Shown here one piece after another: positions 1 through 6,082 of a stretch of DNA of 12,426 nt. The stretch spans positions 1-12,426 of the forward strand of contig JACDBD010000074.1 in assembly GCA_013695115.1 (NCBI GenBank), written 5' to 3'. The notes under the pieces are model-generated. The model searched no databases and was not told the DNA's origin. It saw nothing but the letters and a program-made list of their open reading frames with translations. The stretch is from Actinomycetota bacterium (GTDB lineage Bacteria > Actinomycetota > Acidimicrobiia > IMCC26256 > JACDBD01). Numbering within the stretch: position 1 is the first letter of the stretch; every line of letters starts with the position of its first letter. The translations under genes were made by a program, and so were the position numbers.

Positions 1-44
1 ATCTCACCGGCCGAGACCGGGTACTCGTCGCCCGGCTTGGGTAA
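1..44 (+). CDS. Possible C-terminal tail of an upstream gene
   Basis: The frame starting at base 3 is open from the window edge and ends in TAA at 42-44, reading LTGRDRVLVARLG before the stop. The stop lies 9 bases before the GTG of the next small gene on the same strand, a spacing typical of operons. Thirteen residues are too few to name a family, and other frames are also open here, so this is only a plausible end of an upstream gene. Confidence 0.25.
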   Translation, partial: LTGRDRVLVARLG

Positions 45-53
45 CGTGCGCGC

Positions 54-281
54 GTGGCCGACCAGCTCGACGTCGAGGCGATGCTCGAGCGCTTCCGCCA
101 GCGGGCCGCGGCGGTGGAGGACCGGCCCCTCCCGCCGGTCGCGGGAGAGGAGCGCCAGCGCTTTGTCGAGCAGGCCCAGCTCGACTTCCAGGACTTCGCC
201 ATCGTCGGCGATGCCACCTGGGAGTTCGAGGACGGCATCCTGACGCTGCGGGTCGACCTCACGCCCAAGGACGAGTCATAG
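54..281 (+). CDS. Small acidic protein of unknown function
   Basis: This 75-residue ORF starts at GTG 54; an in-frame TAA at 42-44 excludes an earlier start. I do not recognise a family. The first 50 residues are charged and helical-looking (MLERFRQRAAAVEDR, then EERQRFVEQAQLDFQDF). The C-terminus, GDATWEFEDGILTLRVDL, has the alternating pattern of a beta hairpin and ends in a short charged tail. There is no signal peptide, membrane segment or cysteine, so it is probably cytosolic. Its TAG stop at 279-281 overlaps, within ATAG, the point where the next reading frame shows nitroreductase homology. The two genes are therefore probably co-transcribed and translationally coupled. No clear Shine-Dalgarno sequence precedes the GTG; an internal ATG at 81 is an alternative start. 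Confidence 0.55.
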   Translation: MADQLDVEAMLERFRQRAAAVEDRPLPPVAGEERQRFVEQAQLDFQDFAIVGDATWEFEDGILTLRVDLTPKDES

Positions 282-322
282 ACCGCGAGACGGTCGACCA
301 GCTGCTCTCGACGACGCGGGCG

Positions 323-892
323 GTGCGCAAGCGCCTCGACCTCACCCGGCCGGTGCCGCGCGAGGTGATCGTGGAGTGCCTGCGGCTGGCCATCCAGGCG
401 CCGACCGGCTCGAACCGCCAGGGCTGGCGGTGGATGATCGTGACCGACGCCGACAAGCGCGCTGCCCTCGCCGACTGGTACGGCGACGTGTTCGGGCCCT
501 ACATCGCCAGCGCCGATGACGACGCCCCCAAGTCGCGCGTCGCGGAGTCGGCGATCTGGCTGGCGGAGCACCTGCACGAGGTCCCCGTGCACGTGATCCC
601 GTGCATCGAGGACTACACCAAGGGCGCCGCCCATGCCGGCGTGTACGCGTCGATCTACCCCGCGGTCTGGAGCTTCCAGCTGGCGTTGCGCAGCCGCGGC
701 CTCGGCACCGTCCTCACCACGCTCCACCTCCCCCACGAGCGCGAGGCGGCCGAGCTCCTCGGGATCCCCGAAGGGTTCATCCAGGCCGCGCTGCTGCCGG
801 TCGCCTACTACGAAGGCGAGGAGTTCAAACCCGCCAAGCGCCGCCCGGTCGAGGAGATCACGTACTGGGACGAGTGGGGGAGCACGGCCTAG
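323..892 (+). CDS. Nitroreductase-family (FMN) oxidoreductase
   Basis: This looks like a nitroreductase-fold flavoprotein (PF00881), which uses NAD(P)H and bound FMN to reduce nitro groups, enones or similar compounds in the cytosol. The substrate cannot be predicted. Family signs are VRKRLDLTRPVP followed by APTGSNRQGWRW (FMN and substrate pocket), a central helix AVWSFQLALRSRGLG, and the LGTVLTTLHL strand. From GTG 323 the protein has 189 residues. However, the frame is open upstream, and the residues DRETVDQLLSTTRA just before the GTG look like the usual first helix and FMN-phosphate arginine of the family. The natural N-terminus would then fall on an ATA codon at 278. No in-frame ATG, GTG or TTG exists upstream of 323. 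Coordinates given use the conventional GTG. The TAG stop directly abuts the stop of the convergent HNH gene. Confidence 0.85.
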   Translation: MRKRLDLTRPVPREVIVECLRLAIQAPTGSNRQGWRWMIVTDADKRAALADWYGDVFGPYIASADDDAPKSRVAESAIWLAEHLHEVPVHVIPCIEDYTKGAAHAGVYASIYPAVWSFQLALRSRGLGTVLTTLHLPHEREAAELLGIPEGFIQAALLPVAYYEGEEFKPAKRRPVEEITYWDEWGSTA

Positions 893-2032
893 CTACGGTC
901 CCCGGGCCCACTCGTCCTTGAGCTCCGGATGCTCCAGATGGTGGTGGTGGCGGCACAGCAACCGGACGTTGGCGGTCGAGGTCTCGCCGCCGTCGATCCA
1001 GTGGATGTCGTGGTGACCGTCGCACCATTCGGGCGGACGGTCGCAACCGGGTGCCGTGCAGTGCTTGTCCCGAGCGGTGATGGCTCGACGCAGCGCCGGC
1101 GGGATCGAGCGGGTAGCCCGACCTACATCGATGGGCTGGCTGGCGCCATCGGTGATGATGCGGCTGACGCGCGCGTCGCAGGCGAGTCGCCGCGCGGTTT
1201 CGCCGCTGATCGGCTGATCGGAGCGGCCGAGCTCGGCGGCCGGCGCACCGGCGCGGCGCTCTAGCGTGACGAGATCGACCGTGAGGTTGAGGTGCGGCCG
1301 TTCGCCCCCGCTCATGGGCAGATCGCCACGGTCGAGCGCGCGCCGAGCCAACTCGACGAGGGCGTCGGCCCGTCGCTGCGACGGCGTGCGGGTGTCGTTC
1401 GGACGCGGCTTGGCGAGCGGGTCGAGCGCGCTCTTCACCATGGCGGATCCCTCGGCGTCGAGCAGACCGTCGATCGTCTCCATGCCGTCGAGAATCGGCG
1501 ACATGTCGAAGCGCCGCCGGTCGTACCGCTCCGCCTCGGACTGTTGGAAGCCGTCCGCGTCGACCACGTGGCGGAAGTGCTCACAGACCTGGCGGAGGGA
1601 GCCGGGGTCGTGGTCCCGGGCGACGTCCACGAGCATGGCTTCGGCCTCGTCCCATTTCTCCGGCTCTAGGCGCTCCCTGCTATCCGCGAGCACCCGGGTG
1701 ACCTGCCGGACGTGCTCGTAGCCGATGTCGCCGGCCTCGAACGCGCCGCGCGTCCGGGGCTGGTCACCGAGCCGGCGTGCGATGCGCACCCGCTCGGACG
1801 CGGCACCCGCGGTCATGCGGCCGTGGCGTCGCAGCCACGCTTTGCTCGACAGCGACCCGTCGTCGGCCCAGACGCCCGCCTCGTCCACGACCGCGAGGCG
1901 CCGCAGCGCCTGTGCCTGGAGCCGCTCGGATTCGCGGAACTGGTCGAGGGCGTCGTCGGCGATCCGCACGACCGGGACCCGGGTCAGGTCCTCTGCGGCG
2001 AGCTCGTCGATTGCGGACTGCAGACTCCCCAT
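893..2032 (-). CDS. DUF222 / HNH endonuclease domain protein (13E12-repeat family)
   Basis: A 379-residue protein with the two-part layout of the actinobacterial DUF222-HNH family, called 13E12 repeat proteins in mycobacteria. A long helical N-terminal region (about residues 25-300) includes RVRIARRLGD and a VKSALDPLAKP segment. The C-terminal HNH zinc nuclease domain (about 315-370) has C325-X4-C330, C337, the H340-H341 pair, H344, the GGETSTANVRLLC stretch and the CRHHHH cluster at 360-364. The metal-binding and catalytic residues appear intact, so it is probably an active DNA endonuclease; its biological role is not established. The ATG at 2030-2032 has a strong GAGGAGG Shine-Dalgarno 5 bases upstream. 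A promoter overlapped by a LexA-type box lies at 2052-2094, implying DNA-damage induction. It stands alone on the minus strand, and its stop abuts that of the nitroreductase gene. Confidence 0.9.
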   Translation of the reverse strand: MGSLQSAIDELAAEDLTRVPVVRIADDALDQFRESERLQAQALRRLAVVDEAGVWADDGSLSSKAWLRRHGRMTAGAASERVRIARRLGDQPRTRGAFEAGDIGYEHVRQVTRVLADSRERLEPEKWDEAEAMLVDVARDHDPGSLRQVCEHFRHVVDADGFQQSEAERYDRRRFDMSPILDGMETIDGLLDAEGSAMVKSALDPLAKPRPNDTRTPSQRRADALVELARRALDRGDLPMSGGERPHLNLTVDLVTLERRAGAPAAELGRSDQPISGETARRLACDARVSRIITDGASQPIDVGRATRSIPPALRRAITARDKHCTAPGCDRPPEWCDGHHDIHWIDGGETSTANVRLLCRHHHHLEHPELKDEWARGP

Positions 2033-2037
2033 GACCG

Positions 2038-2044
2038 CCTCCTC
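2038..2044 (-). promoter_or_regulatory. Shine-Dalgarno of the HNH gene
   Basis: On the minus strand GAGGAGG lies 5 bases before the ATG at 2030-2032. It fixes this start over internal alternatives and predicts efficient translation. Confidence 0.75.
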
Positions 2045-2051
2045 GGGAGGG

Positions 2052-2063
2052 GAACGTATGTTC
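2052..2063 (-). promoter_or_regulatory. LexA-type SOS box before the HNH gene
   Basis: The perfect inverted repeat GAAC-GTAT-GTTC, read on the minus strand in context as CGAACATACGTTCC, fits the Gram-positive LexA consensus CGAAC-RNRY-GTTYC at every position. It begins 2 bases downstream of the -10 hexamer and covers the expected transcription start, the placement of a repressor operator. Nothing on the other side is driven from here, since the thiolase-like gene ends at 2157 reading the same way, so the HNH gene is the only target. LexA binding is inferred. Confidence 0.75.
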
Positions 2064-2065
2064 GT

Positions 2066-2094
2066 ATTCTAACCCTCATCGTCGGAGAAGGCAA
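2066..2094 (-). promoter_or_regulatory. Sigma-70-type promoter of the HNH gene
   Basis: Reading the minus strand, the -35 TTGCCT (2089-2094) and -10 TAGAAT (2066-2071) are separated by exactly 17 bases. Transcription would start near 2058-2059, inside the SOS box, leaving a leader of about 26 nt that contains the GAGGAGG ribosome binding site. Confidence 0.65.
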
Positions 2095-2156
2095 CAGATT
2101 TCTTCTGGAGGTCTGAAGTTGTGGAAAAGTGACCCTTGCCGGTGGAGAACGGAGCC

Positions 2157-3674
2157 TCAGACCGCGAGCTCGTTCGCGGCGCCGTCGGTGCGGACCCGCA
2201 CCGTCCGGCCCTCCCACGCCTCTCCCGTCATCGCCTGCATCACGTCGGGTTCCCGCGAGTTCGCGAGCACCCGCGCGCCCGGCGGGGTGAGCAGCGACAC
2301 GATCGCGAGCGACGGCGAACCGTCCCGCTCGATCACGACGGACATCGCCTCCACCGTCGCCTCGCCGTCGTACCCTCCCGCGACCGAACGACGCGGCAGC
2401 GCGTCGACCTCCGTCTGGGTCTTGGCTGGATCGACGCGCGCGAACCCGTCCGAAGGAGGCGTCGTCGAGTACAAGCCCAACGAATGCTTCGTCACGTACC
2501 AACCGAGCGCGCTCACCATCCCCACCGACCCCGGGTCGCGCCGGCAGGCGTCGACCATCGCCGCGATCGCGTGCGTGGGGTAGTCGTTGGCAGGCCCGCC
2601 CGCGAACGCGAGCCCGCCGGTGACGGTCAACGGCCGCTCGTCCCCGCCGTGTCGCCCGGTCAGCCCGAGCGCTCCCATCGCGATCTGCACCGCCGACGGG
2701 AAGCAGGAGTAGAGGTCGAAGCGGGCGACGTCATCGAGGTCGACGCCCGCGGCCGCGAACATCGCCCGTCCCGCGATCCCGATCGCAGGCGACTCGGCCA
2801 GCGACGCCCGCTCGGAGAAGAAGAAGTGGTCGTGCGCGTCTGCGCCTGCAAGAGGGAACACCAAGCGGTCATCGGGAACGCCCGCGCTGCGCGCCGCTTC
2901 GTACGAACACAGCAACACGGCCGCGGCCTGGTCGACCTCGATGTTGGCGCACATCCGCTTCGTGTACGGGAACGTGACCATGCGGTTGTCGGTCGACGGC
3001 GTCCGGATCTCCTCCGGCGACCACGCGTCTCGCGACCACGCGAAGGGATTCCCCGCCGCGACCGCCGCGAACGTCGACCACAGCTCGCTCACGTACCGCT
3101 GGTGCTCCTCGACGCTGCGACCGGCCGCCGCCCGCACTGCCGTCTCCAGCAGCGGATAGATCAGCGTCGGCGCGACCGCCAGGTGCGCCATCTCGTAGTC
3201 GTTGGTGCCGGGGCGGCCGTCGCCGAGCACCCGCGGGCACGGTGCGTCGTCGGTCTGGGCCCAGTCGAGCCACGTCTTGGGCTCTCGTCGGGCCCGCAGG
3301 CGCGTGTACATCGACTCGGCGCCGCCGAGCAGCACGACGTCGGCGTCGCCGCGGGCGACCGCGGGGGCGAGCTCGTTCACGAGCAGCTGGGGCGAGTTGC
3401 CTCCCAGCGTGGTCGTCACCGACTGCACCGGCGCCTCCCGGCCGAGCCGTCGTGCGAGCAGGGCGCCGGGGTCGAGGTACTTCCACGACACGATGTCGAC
3501 GACGGCCACGGTGTCGGCGGCCGCCGCCAACCCGGGTGCCCCGGCGTCGTCGGCGGCAGCACGCGCCGCCGAGGCCAGCAGGTCGATGGGCTCGAGCGCG
3601 GCCGCCAGGTCCTCGACCCGCTGCGACCGCTGTCCGACCCCGGCGATCACCGGCGTCCGTGGATCGACCGCCAT
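2157..3674 (-). CDS. Thiolase-like protein, TLP1 type (annotated as acetyl-CoA acetyltransferase)
   Basis: A 505-residue thiolase-superfamily protein of the SCP2-thiolase-like (TLP1) branch. The N-terminal half starts TPVIAGVGQ and contains LLGGAESM (about 115-122) and the FPYTKRMCANIEVDQAAA stretch (about 235-252). The C-terminal half has DLYSCFPSAVQ (320-330), VTGGLAFAGGPANDYPTHA (351-369) and GWYVTKHSLG (391-400). About 100 further residues resemble the extra C-terminal domain of TLP1 proteins. The usual nucleophile Cys loop is replaced by TTTLGGNSPQ (87-96), and the second catalytic Cys motif near the C-terminus by GWYVTKHS; only Cys324 sits in an HDCF-like position. It is unlikely to be a classical thiolase, although CoA-ester binding is plausible. 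The ATG at 3672-3674 was chosen over the upstream start at 3761 because family homology begins there. It shares one base (TGATG) with the preceding nuclease stop and has GGAGG 7 bases upstream. Confidence 0.88.
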   Translation of the reverse strand: MAVDPRTPVIAGVGQRSQRVEDLAAALEPIDLLASAARAAADDAGAPGLAAAADTVAVVDIVSWKYLDPGALLARRLGREAPVQSVTTTLGGNSPQLLVNELAPAVARGDADVVLLGGAESMYTRLRARREPKTWLDWAQTDDAPCPRVLGDGRPGTNDYEMAHLAVAPTLIYPLLETAVRAAAGRSVEEHQRYVSELWSTFAAVAAGNPFAWSRDAWSPEEIRTPSTDNRMVTFPYTKRMCANIEVDQAAAVLLCSYEAARSAGVPDDRLVFPLAGADAHDHFFFSERASLAESPAIGIAGRAMFAAAGVDLDDVARFDLYSCFPSAVQIAMGALGLTGRHGGDERPLTVTGGLAFAGGPANDYPTHAIAAMVDACRRDPGSVGMVSALGWYVTKHSLGLYSTTPPSDGFARVDPAKTQTEVDALPRRSVAGGYDGEATVEAMSVVIERDGSPSLAIVSLLTPPGARVLANSREPDVMQAMTGEAWEGRTVRVRTDGAANELAV

Positions 3675-4441
3675 CACCCATCCTCCGGAGGGACAGGCCA
3701 GGCGGGCACGCCCGGCGACGCGCTGTCGGGGCAGATGGAGCGGTAGCGGCAGTGGCCGCACAGCGCGGCGTCGGCCACGCCCGCGAACTCCTGCTCACCC
3801 CACATCGCCTCGACGACCCCGCGTAGCTCCTCTTCGATCGCGGCCAGGTCGTCGTCGTCGGGCTCGAAGGGCTCGGGGTCGTCGAGGACCTCGGCGGAAA
3901 GGAACTCGTAGCGCAACCGCAGGCGGAGCCCCTCGTGCCGGGCGAGCGGCGCGAGTAGCCACACCTGGAGGCGCGCCCGGGGGTCGTCGGCGACCCGCTC
4001 GGTGAACGACTGACCCGTCTTGTAGTCGCGGGCGTCGAGTAGTCCCCGGTGGCGCCAGACCGCGTCGATGCGCCCGGTCGCCATGAACATGGGCGCCGGC
4101 CGGCGATGGAACCGGGCCCGCTCGACCTCGTGCTCACCGGCGGCGTCGTCGGGCGGACAACGTCGGGCGTGGCGCTCGACGAAACCCTGCAGCGCGCTCG
4201 AACCGTTCAGGCCGTGCGCGGCCAGGGTCCCCTCCACGTGCTCCGCATCGCGGCACGAGCCCTGCTGATGGATGTGGCGGAGGAGGTCGTGGACCAGCAG
4301 GCCCTGGTCGGGCGAGCCGCCGGCATCGCTCTCGGGCAGGCCCAGCAGCTGGGAGGCGAGGAACTCGCGCCGGCACCGCAGCCACGTGTCGAGCGACGAC
4401 GCGCTGAGCGGGACGATGTCGCCCAGCAGCCGGTCAGGCAT
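3674..4441 (-). CDS. PD-(D/E)XK nuclease with Fe-S cluster (RecB/AddB/Cas4-like)
   Basis: A 255-residue stand-alone nuclease of the PD-(D/E)XK superfamily (PDDEXK_1/RecB-like). Visible motifs are Cys23 in SSLDTWLRCRREF, His51 in GLLVHDLL, GRID with Asp126, DYKTG with Asp139 and Lys141, Gln159 in the RLQVWLLAPL helix, and a C-terminal CGHCRYRSIC giving Cys228, Cys231 and Cys237. Four cysteines in this layout hold a 4Fe-4S cluster in AddB and Cas4, so it probably cuts or resects DNA using Mg2+ or Mn2+. No helicase domain is attached. It overlaps the upstream gene by 8 bases and the downstream thiolase-like gene by 1 base, so all three should be made together. The upstream gene encodes a protein with the same cysteine spacing but altered active-site residues. 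The DNA substrate is unknown, and no Cas genes are present. Confidence 0.87.
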   Translation of the reverse strand: MPDRLLGDIVPLSASSLDTWLRCRREFLASQLLGLPESDAGGSPDQGLLVHDLLRHIHQQGSCRDAEHVEGTLAAHGLNGSSALQGFVERHARRCPPDDAAGEHEVERARFHRRPAPMFMATGRIDAVWRHRGLLDARDYKTGQSFTERVADDPRARLQVWLLAPLARHEGLRLRLRYEFLSAEVLDDPEPFEPDDDDLAAIEEELRGVVEAMWGEQEFAGVADAALCGHCRYRSICPDSASPGVPAWPVPPEDG

Positions 4442-5162
4442 GGGCGGCGCAGCCGGCGACGTACCGGCAATGGGCGCACTCGAGGCCGGGCTGGGGCGTC
4501 GGGTCGGCCACCCGCGCGCGGATCACCGCCACCCGTTCGGCGAGCCACGGTCGCACCTCGGCATCCAGCACGCGGTTCACGTCGACCTCGCGCTCGATCA
4601 ACGCGCCCTGCACCAGATCAGCCACGCACAGCCGGAGGGACGCGCCGCCGGCCCACCCGGCCACCCGTTCGAGCGCGAACCGCGCCTCGATCGACTCGAG
4701 CGGGTCGCCCGCGACCGGGCGGCGGGCGCCGACCCGGAGCAGCCGCAGCTCTCGGCGCCCGTCCGCATCCTCGACCGGGAGCCCGGCCGGTCCGACGAGC
4801 CGGACCCCGAGCTCGGCGACGGGCGACTCCCAGTCGTCGAGGTCGACCGCCCGCACCGCGCGATCGCCGAACAGGGTGACGTACCAGCGGCCGGCGGCCT
4901 CGTAGACCCGCTGTTCCTCGGGCTCGAGCCCGGTCACGGCCCGGAACGCGCCGAGCGTCGGGACCGCGATGTCGGTGTGCGCGAGCCTGGCCGAGTCGAA
5001 CACACGGTTCGCGACGCGGAACCGCGCGTCCGAGGGACGGTTGCCACGGCGGTCGTGATGCACGCCGGCCAGCCGGCGGCCGCACATGCTCTCGGCCCAC
5101 CGGAGGAGGGCGGGCGTGACGCGAGGCGACTCGGCGTCCACCGGCGCGTCGGTCTGCGTCAT
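4434..5162 (-). CDS. Diverged, probably catalytically dead Fe-S PD-(D/E)XK-like protein
   Basis: A 242-residue protein of no family I recognise by name, but it looks like a diverged relative of the next gene's nuclease. Cys27, then C229-X2-C232-X5-C238 in CAHCRYVAGC, parallels Cys23 and C228-X2-C231-X5-C237 (CGHCRYRSIC) in the partner. The stretch from DPLESIEARFALERV (153-167) aligns with the partner's DPRARLQVWLLAPL. At the nuclease motifs, GRID becomes VRLV and DYKTG becomes LLRVG, so the metal-binding Asp and Lys seem lost. I infer a structural or DNA-binding partner that keeps the Fe-S cluster. The ATG at 5160-5162 was chosen because protein-like sequence begins there and a -10-like TAGCCT sits 7 bases upstream, suggesting a leaderless mRNA. 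A start at 5240 is also open but adds an Arg-rich, low-quality N-terminus. It overlaps the nuclease gene by 8 bases. Confidence 0.72.
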   Translation of the reverse strand: MTQTDAPVDAESPRVTPALLRWAESMCGRRLAGVHHDRRGNRPSDARFRVANRVFDSARLAHTDIAVPTLGAFRAVTGLEPEEQRVYEAAGRWYVTLFGDRAVRAVDLDDWESPVAELGVRLVGPAGLPVEDADGRRELRLLRVGARRPVAGDPLESIEARFALERVAGWAGGASLRLCVADLVQGALIEREVDVNRVLDAEVRPWLAERVAVIRARVADPTPQPGLECAHCRYVAGCAAHA

Positions 5163-5169
5163 CGGGCCG

Positions 5170-5175
5170 AGGCTA
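5170..5175 (-). promoter_or_regulatory. -10-like element for a leaderless nuclease-operon transcript
   Basis: On the minus strand TAGCCT (TANNNT) ends 7 bases before the ATG at 5160-5162, so transcription would begin at or next to the start codon. No -35 match or Shine-Dalgarno is visible, a pattern common for leaderless mRNAs in Actinobacteria. Confidence 0.35.
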
Positions 5176-5213
5176 CGTCGGCGCCGCGCCATGGCCGGGG
5201 AAGCGCGCCCGCC

Positions 5214-5219
5214 TACGGT
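5214..5219 (+). promoter_or_regulatory. -10-like element facing right in the divergent region
   Basis: TACGGT lies 7 bases before an ATG at 5227, mirroring the minus-strand element at 5170-5175. The ORF from 5227 becomes Arg/Pro/Gly-rich after about 20 residues and is probably not a gene, so this may be chance or may drive a short RNA. Confidence 0.2.
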
Positions 5220-5578
5220 GCGAACGATGTCGGTCGTCATGGGTGAGCACGACGACCCTTACGAGGAGTCTGCGTGGGGTCGGCGGGCGCAGCCTCGCGC
5301 TCCTCGGGCTGGGCGCGGTCGCCTTCGTATGGCTCGCGGACCCGCGCCGGGACCTCCTGCCGCGGGTGCTCGTCGAGGAGGCCGGCGAGCGACGGGAGCT
5401 CGAACATGGGGAGGGCCGCCAAGCGGTGCTCGGCGCGGACCAGCTCTCGGTCGAGTGCCTCGGCCTGACCCGGCTCTCAGCTGGTGAGCGGTTGGGTGCT
5501 GCTGTCGAGGGAGGTCAAGGACTTCACCGGGTGGTCGCGAACACACGCATCGTGACGGGTGTGCCGGGGGAGCCCCGG

Positions 5579-5584
5579 TAGGCT
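5579..5584 (+). promoter_or_regulatory. Candidate -10 of the rpiB promoter
   Basis: TAGGCT sits 34 bases before the rpiB GTG and directly follows a short GC hairpin (CCGGGG-GAG-CCCCGG, 5564-5578). The best upstream match, TGACGG at 5553-5558, is 20 bases away, which is too far for a good -35, so the call is tentative. Confidence 0.35.
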
Positions 5585-5606
5585 GGGCGTCGGGATACCG
5601 TCCGGC

Positions 5607-5612
5607 GGGAGG
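5607..5612 (+). promoter_or_regulatory. Shine-Dalgarno of rpiB
   Basis: GGGAGG lies 5 bases before GTG 5618 and decides this start. Confidence 0.7.
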
Positions 5613-5617
5613 CTCTC

Positions 5618-6082
5618 GTGCGCATCGCTATCGGCTCCGACCATGCTGGCTTCCGCCTCAAGGAGCACCTCAAGCAGGTGCTGAAGGAGGACGGCAACGA
5701 GGTCGACGACCTCGGGACCGACTCCGGGGAATCGGTTGACTACCCGCCCATTTGCGCAGCCGTGGGTCGCGCGGTCGCCGCCGGCCGGGCGGAGCGGGGC
5801 ATCGTCCTCGGTGGCAGCGGTCAAGGCGAGCAACTCGCCGCCAACAAGGTGCGAGGCGTGCGAGCGGCCCTCTGCAACGACCTTTACACCGCCCGCTTGT
5901 CGCGAGAGCACAACGATGCCAACGTGCTCTCGATGGGCGGTCGTATCGTCGGCGAGGGCCTGGCCGACGAGATCGTCCGGCTCTGGCTGGCGACGCGGTT
6001 CGCCGGCGGTCGCCACGCCCGGCGGGTGGGCCAGATCACCGACATCGAGAACGAGACGATCGCGGAGGTCGCGAGCTCATGA
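5618..6082 (+). CDS. rpiB: Ribose-5-phosphate isomerase B
   Basis: A 154-residue RpiB/LacA-LacB family enzyme interconverting ribulose-5-phosphate and ribose-5-phosphate in the non-oxidative pentose phosphate pathway. The N-terminal SDHAG (7-11) holds the substrate-binding Asp8 and His9. [13 protein letters not shown] (41-53), [17 protein letters not shown] (61-77), [14 protein letters not shown] (96-109) and His98 complete the signature. The Cys found in the E. coli type (GTGIG loop) is absent. Ser67 and Glu71 match the mycobacterial GGSGNGEQ version, in which a glutamate is the catalytic base, so this is a Glu-type RpiB. Length is normal. It starts at GTG 5618 with a GGGAGG Shine-Dalgarno, and its TGA overlaps the glyA ATG as ATGA, so the two are translationally coupled. 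A d-allose isomerase role is less likely in this context. Confidence 0.96.
   Translation: MRIAIGSDHAGFRLKEHLKQVLKEDGNEVDDLGTDSGESVDYPPICAAVGRAVAAGRAERGIVLGGSGQGEQLAANKVRGVRAALCNDLYTARLSREHNDANVLSMGGRIVGEGLADEIVRLWLATRFAGGRHARRVGQITDIENETIAEVASS

Larger units (their letters stand above)
5163..5617. other. Divergent intergenic stretch with unresolved coding-like signal
   Basis: This 455-base stretch separates the minus-strand nuclease operon from rpiB. From about 5280 to 5480 every third base (positions divisible by 3) is only about half GC while the other two classes are near 90%, as in coding DNA. Two antisense readings share that phase. One is a + strand ORF from GTG 5243 to 5581 with a hydrophobic segment LALLGLGAVAFVWLA. 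The other is a minus strand ORF ending at 5237 (TTG 5422 or ATG 5407), hydrophilic, with DRELVRAEHRLAALPMFEL readable upstream. The minus reading stops at a TGA at 5477-5479, close to where periodicity fades, and its own TGA overlaps an ATG at 5240 as ATGA. That slightly favours a small or decayed minus-strand gene. I recognise neither product. Confidence 0.4.

Noticed and set aside
893..2032. HNH gene as part of an insertion element or group I/II intron
   Set aside because: No terminal repeats, target duplication or intron structure is visible at its edges. It has its own promoter and abuts a neighbour stop exactly.
2110..2163. Inverted repeat GGTCTGA / TCAGACC after the thiolase-like gene, considered as a terminator
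   Set aside because: The arms are only 7 bases with a loop of about 40 and no T-tract, so a stable intrinsic terminator is not supported.
2136..3746. Long + strand ORF of 536 residues opposite the thiolase-like gene
   Set aside because: It is extremely rich in Arg, His, Pro and Gly with no domain pattern. It is the shadow expected opposite a high-GC gene, and the minus strand encodes a clear thiolase fold.
3674..4441. Reading the Fe-S nuclease as Cas4 of a CRISPR system
   Set aside because: No cas1, cas2 or repeat-spacer array is present in the window, and the same motifs occur in stand-alone RecB/AddB-like nucleases.
5477..6016. Minus-strand ORF of 179 residues opposite rpiB
   Set aside because: It lies fully inside rpiB, which has all family motifs. 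The antisense translation shows no family resemblance.
5752..6078. Extension of the glyA frame upstream of its ATG
   Set aside because: It only reads through rpiB in another frame and gives Arg-rich sequence. SHMT homology begins at the ATG at 6079.
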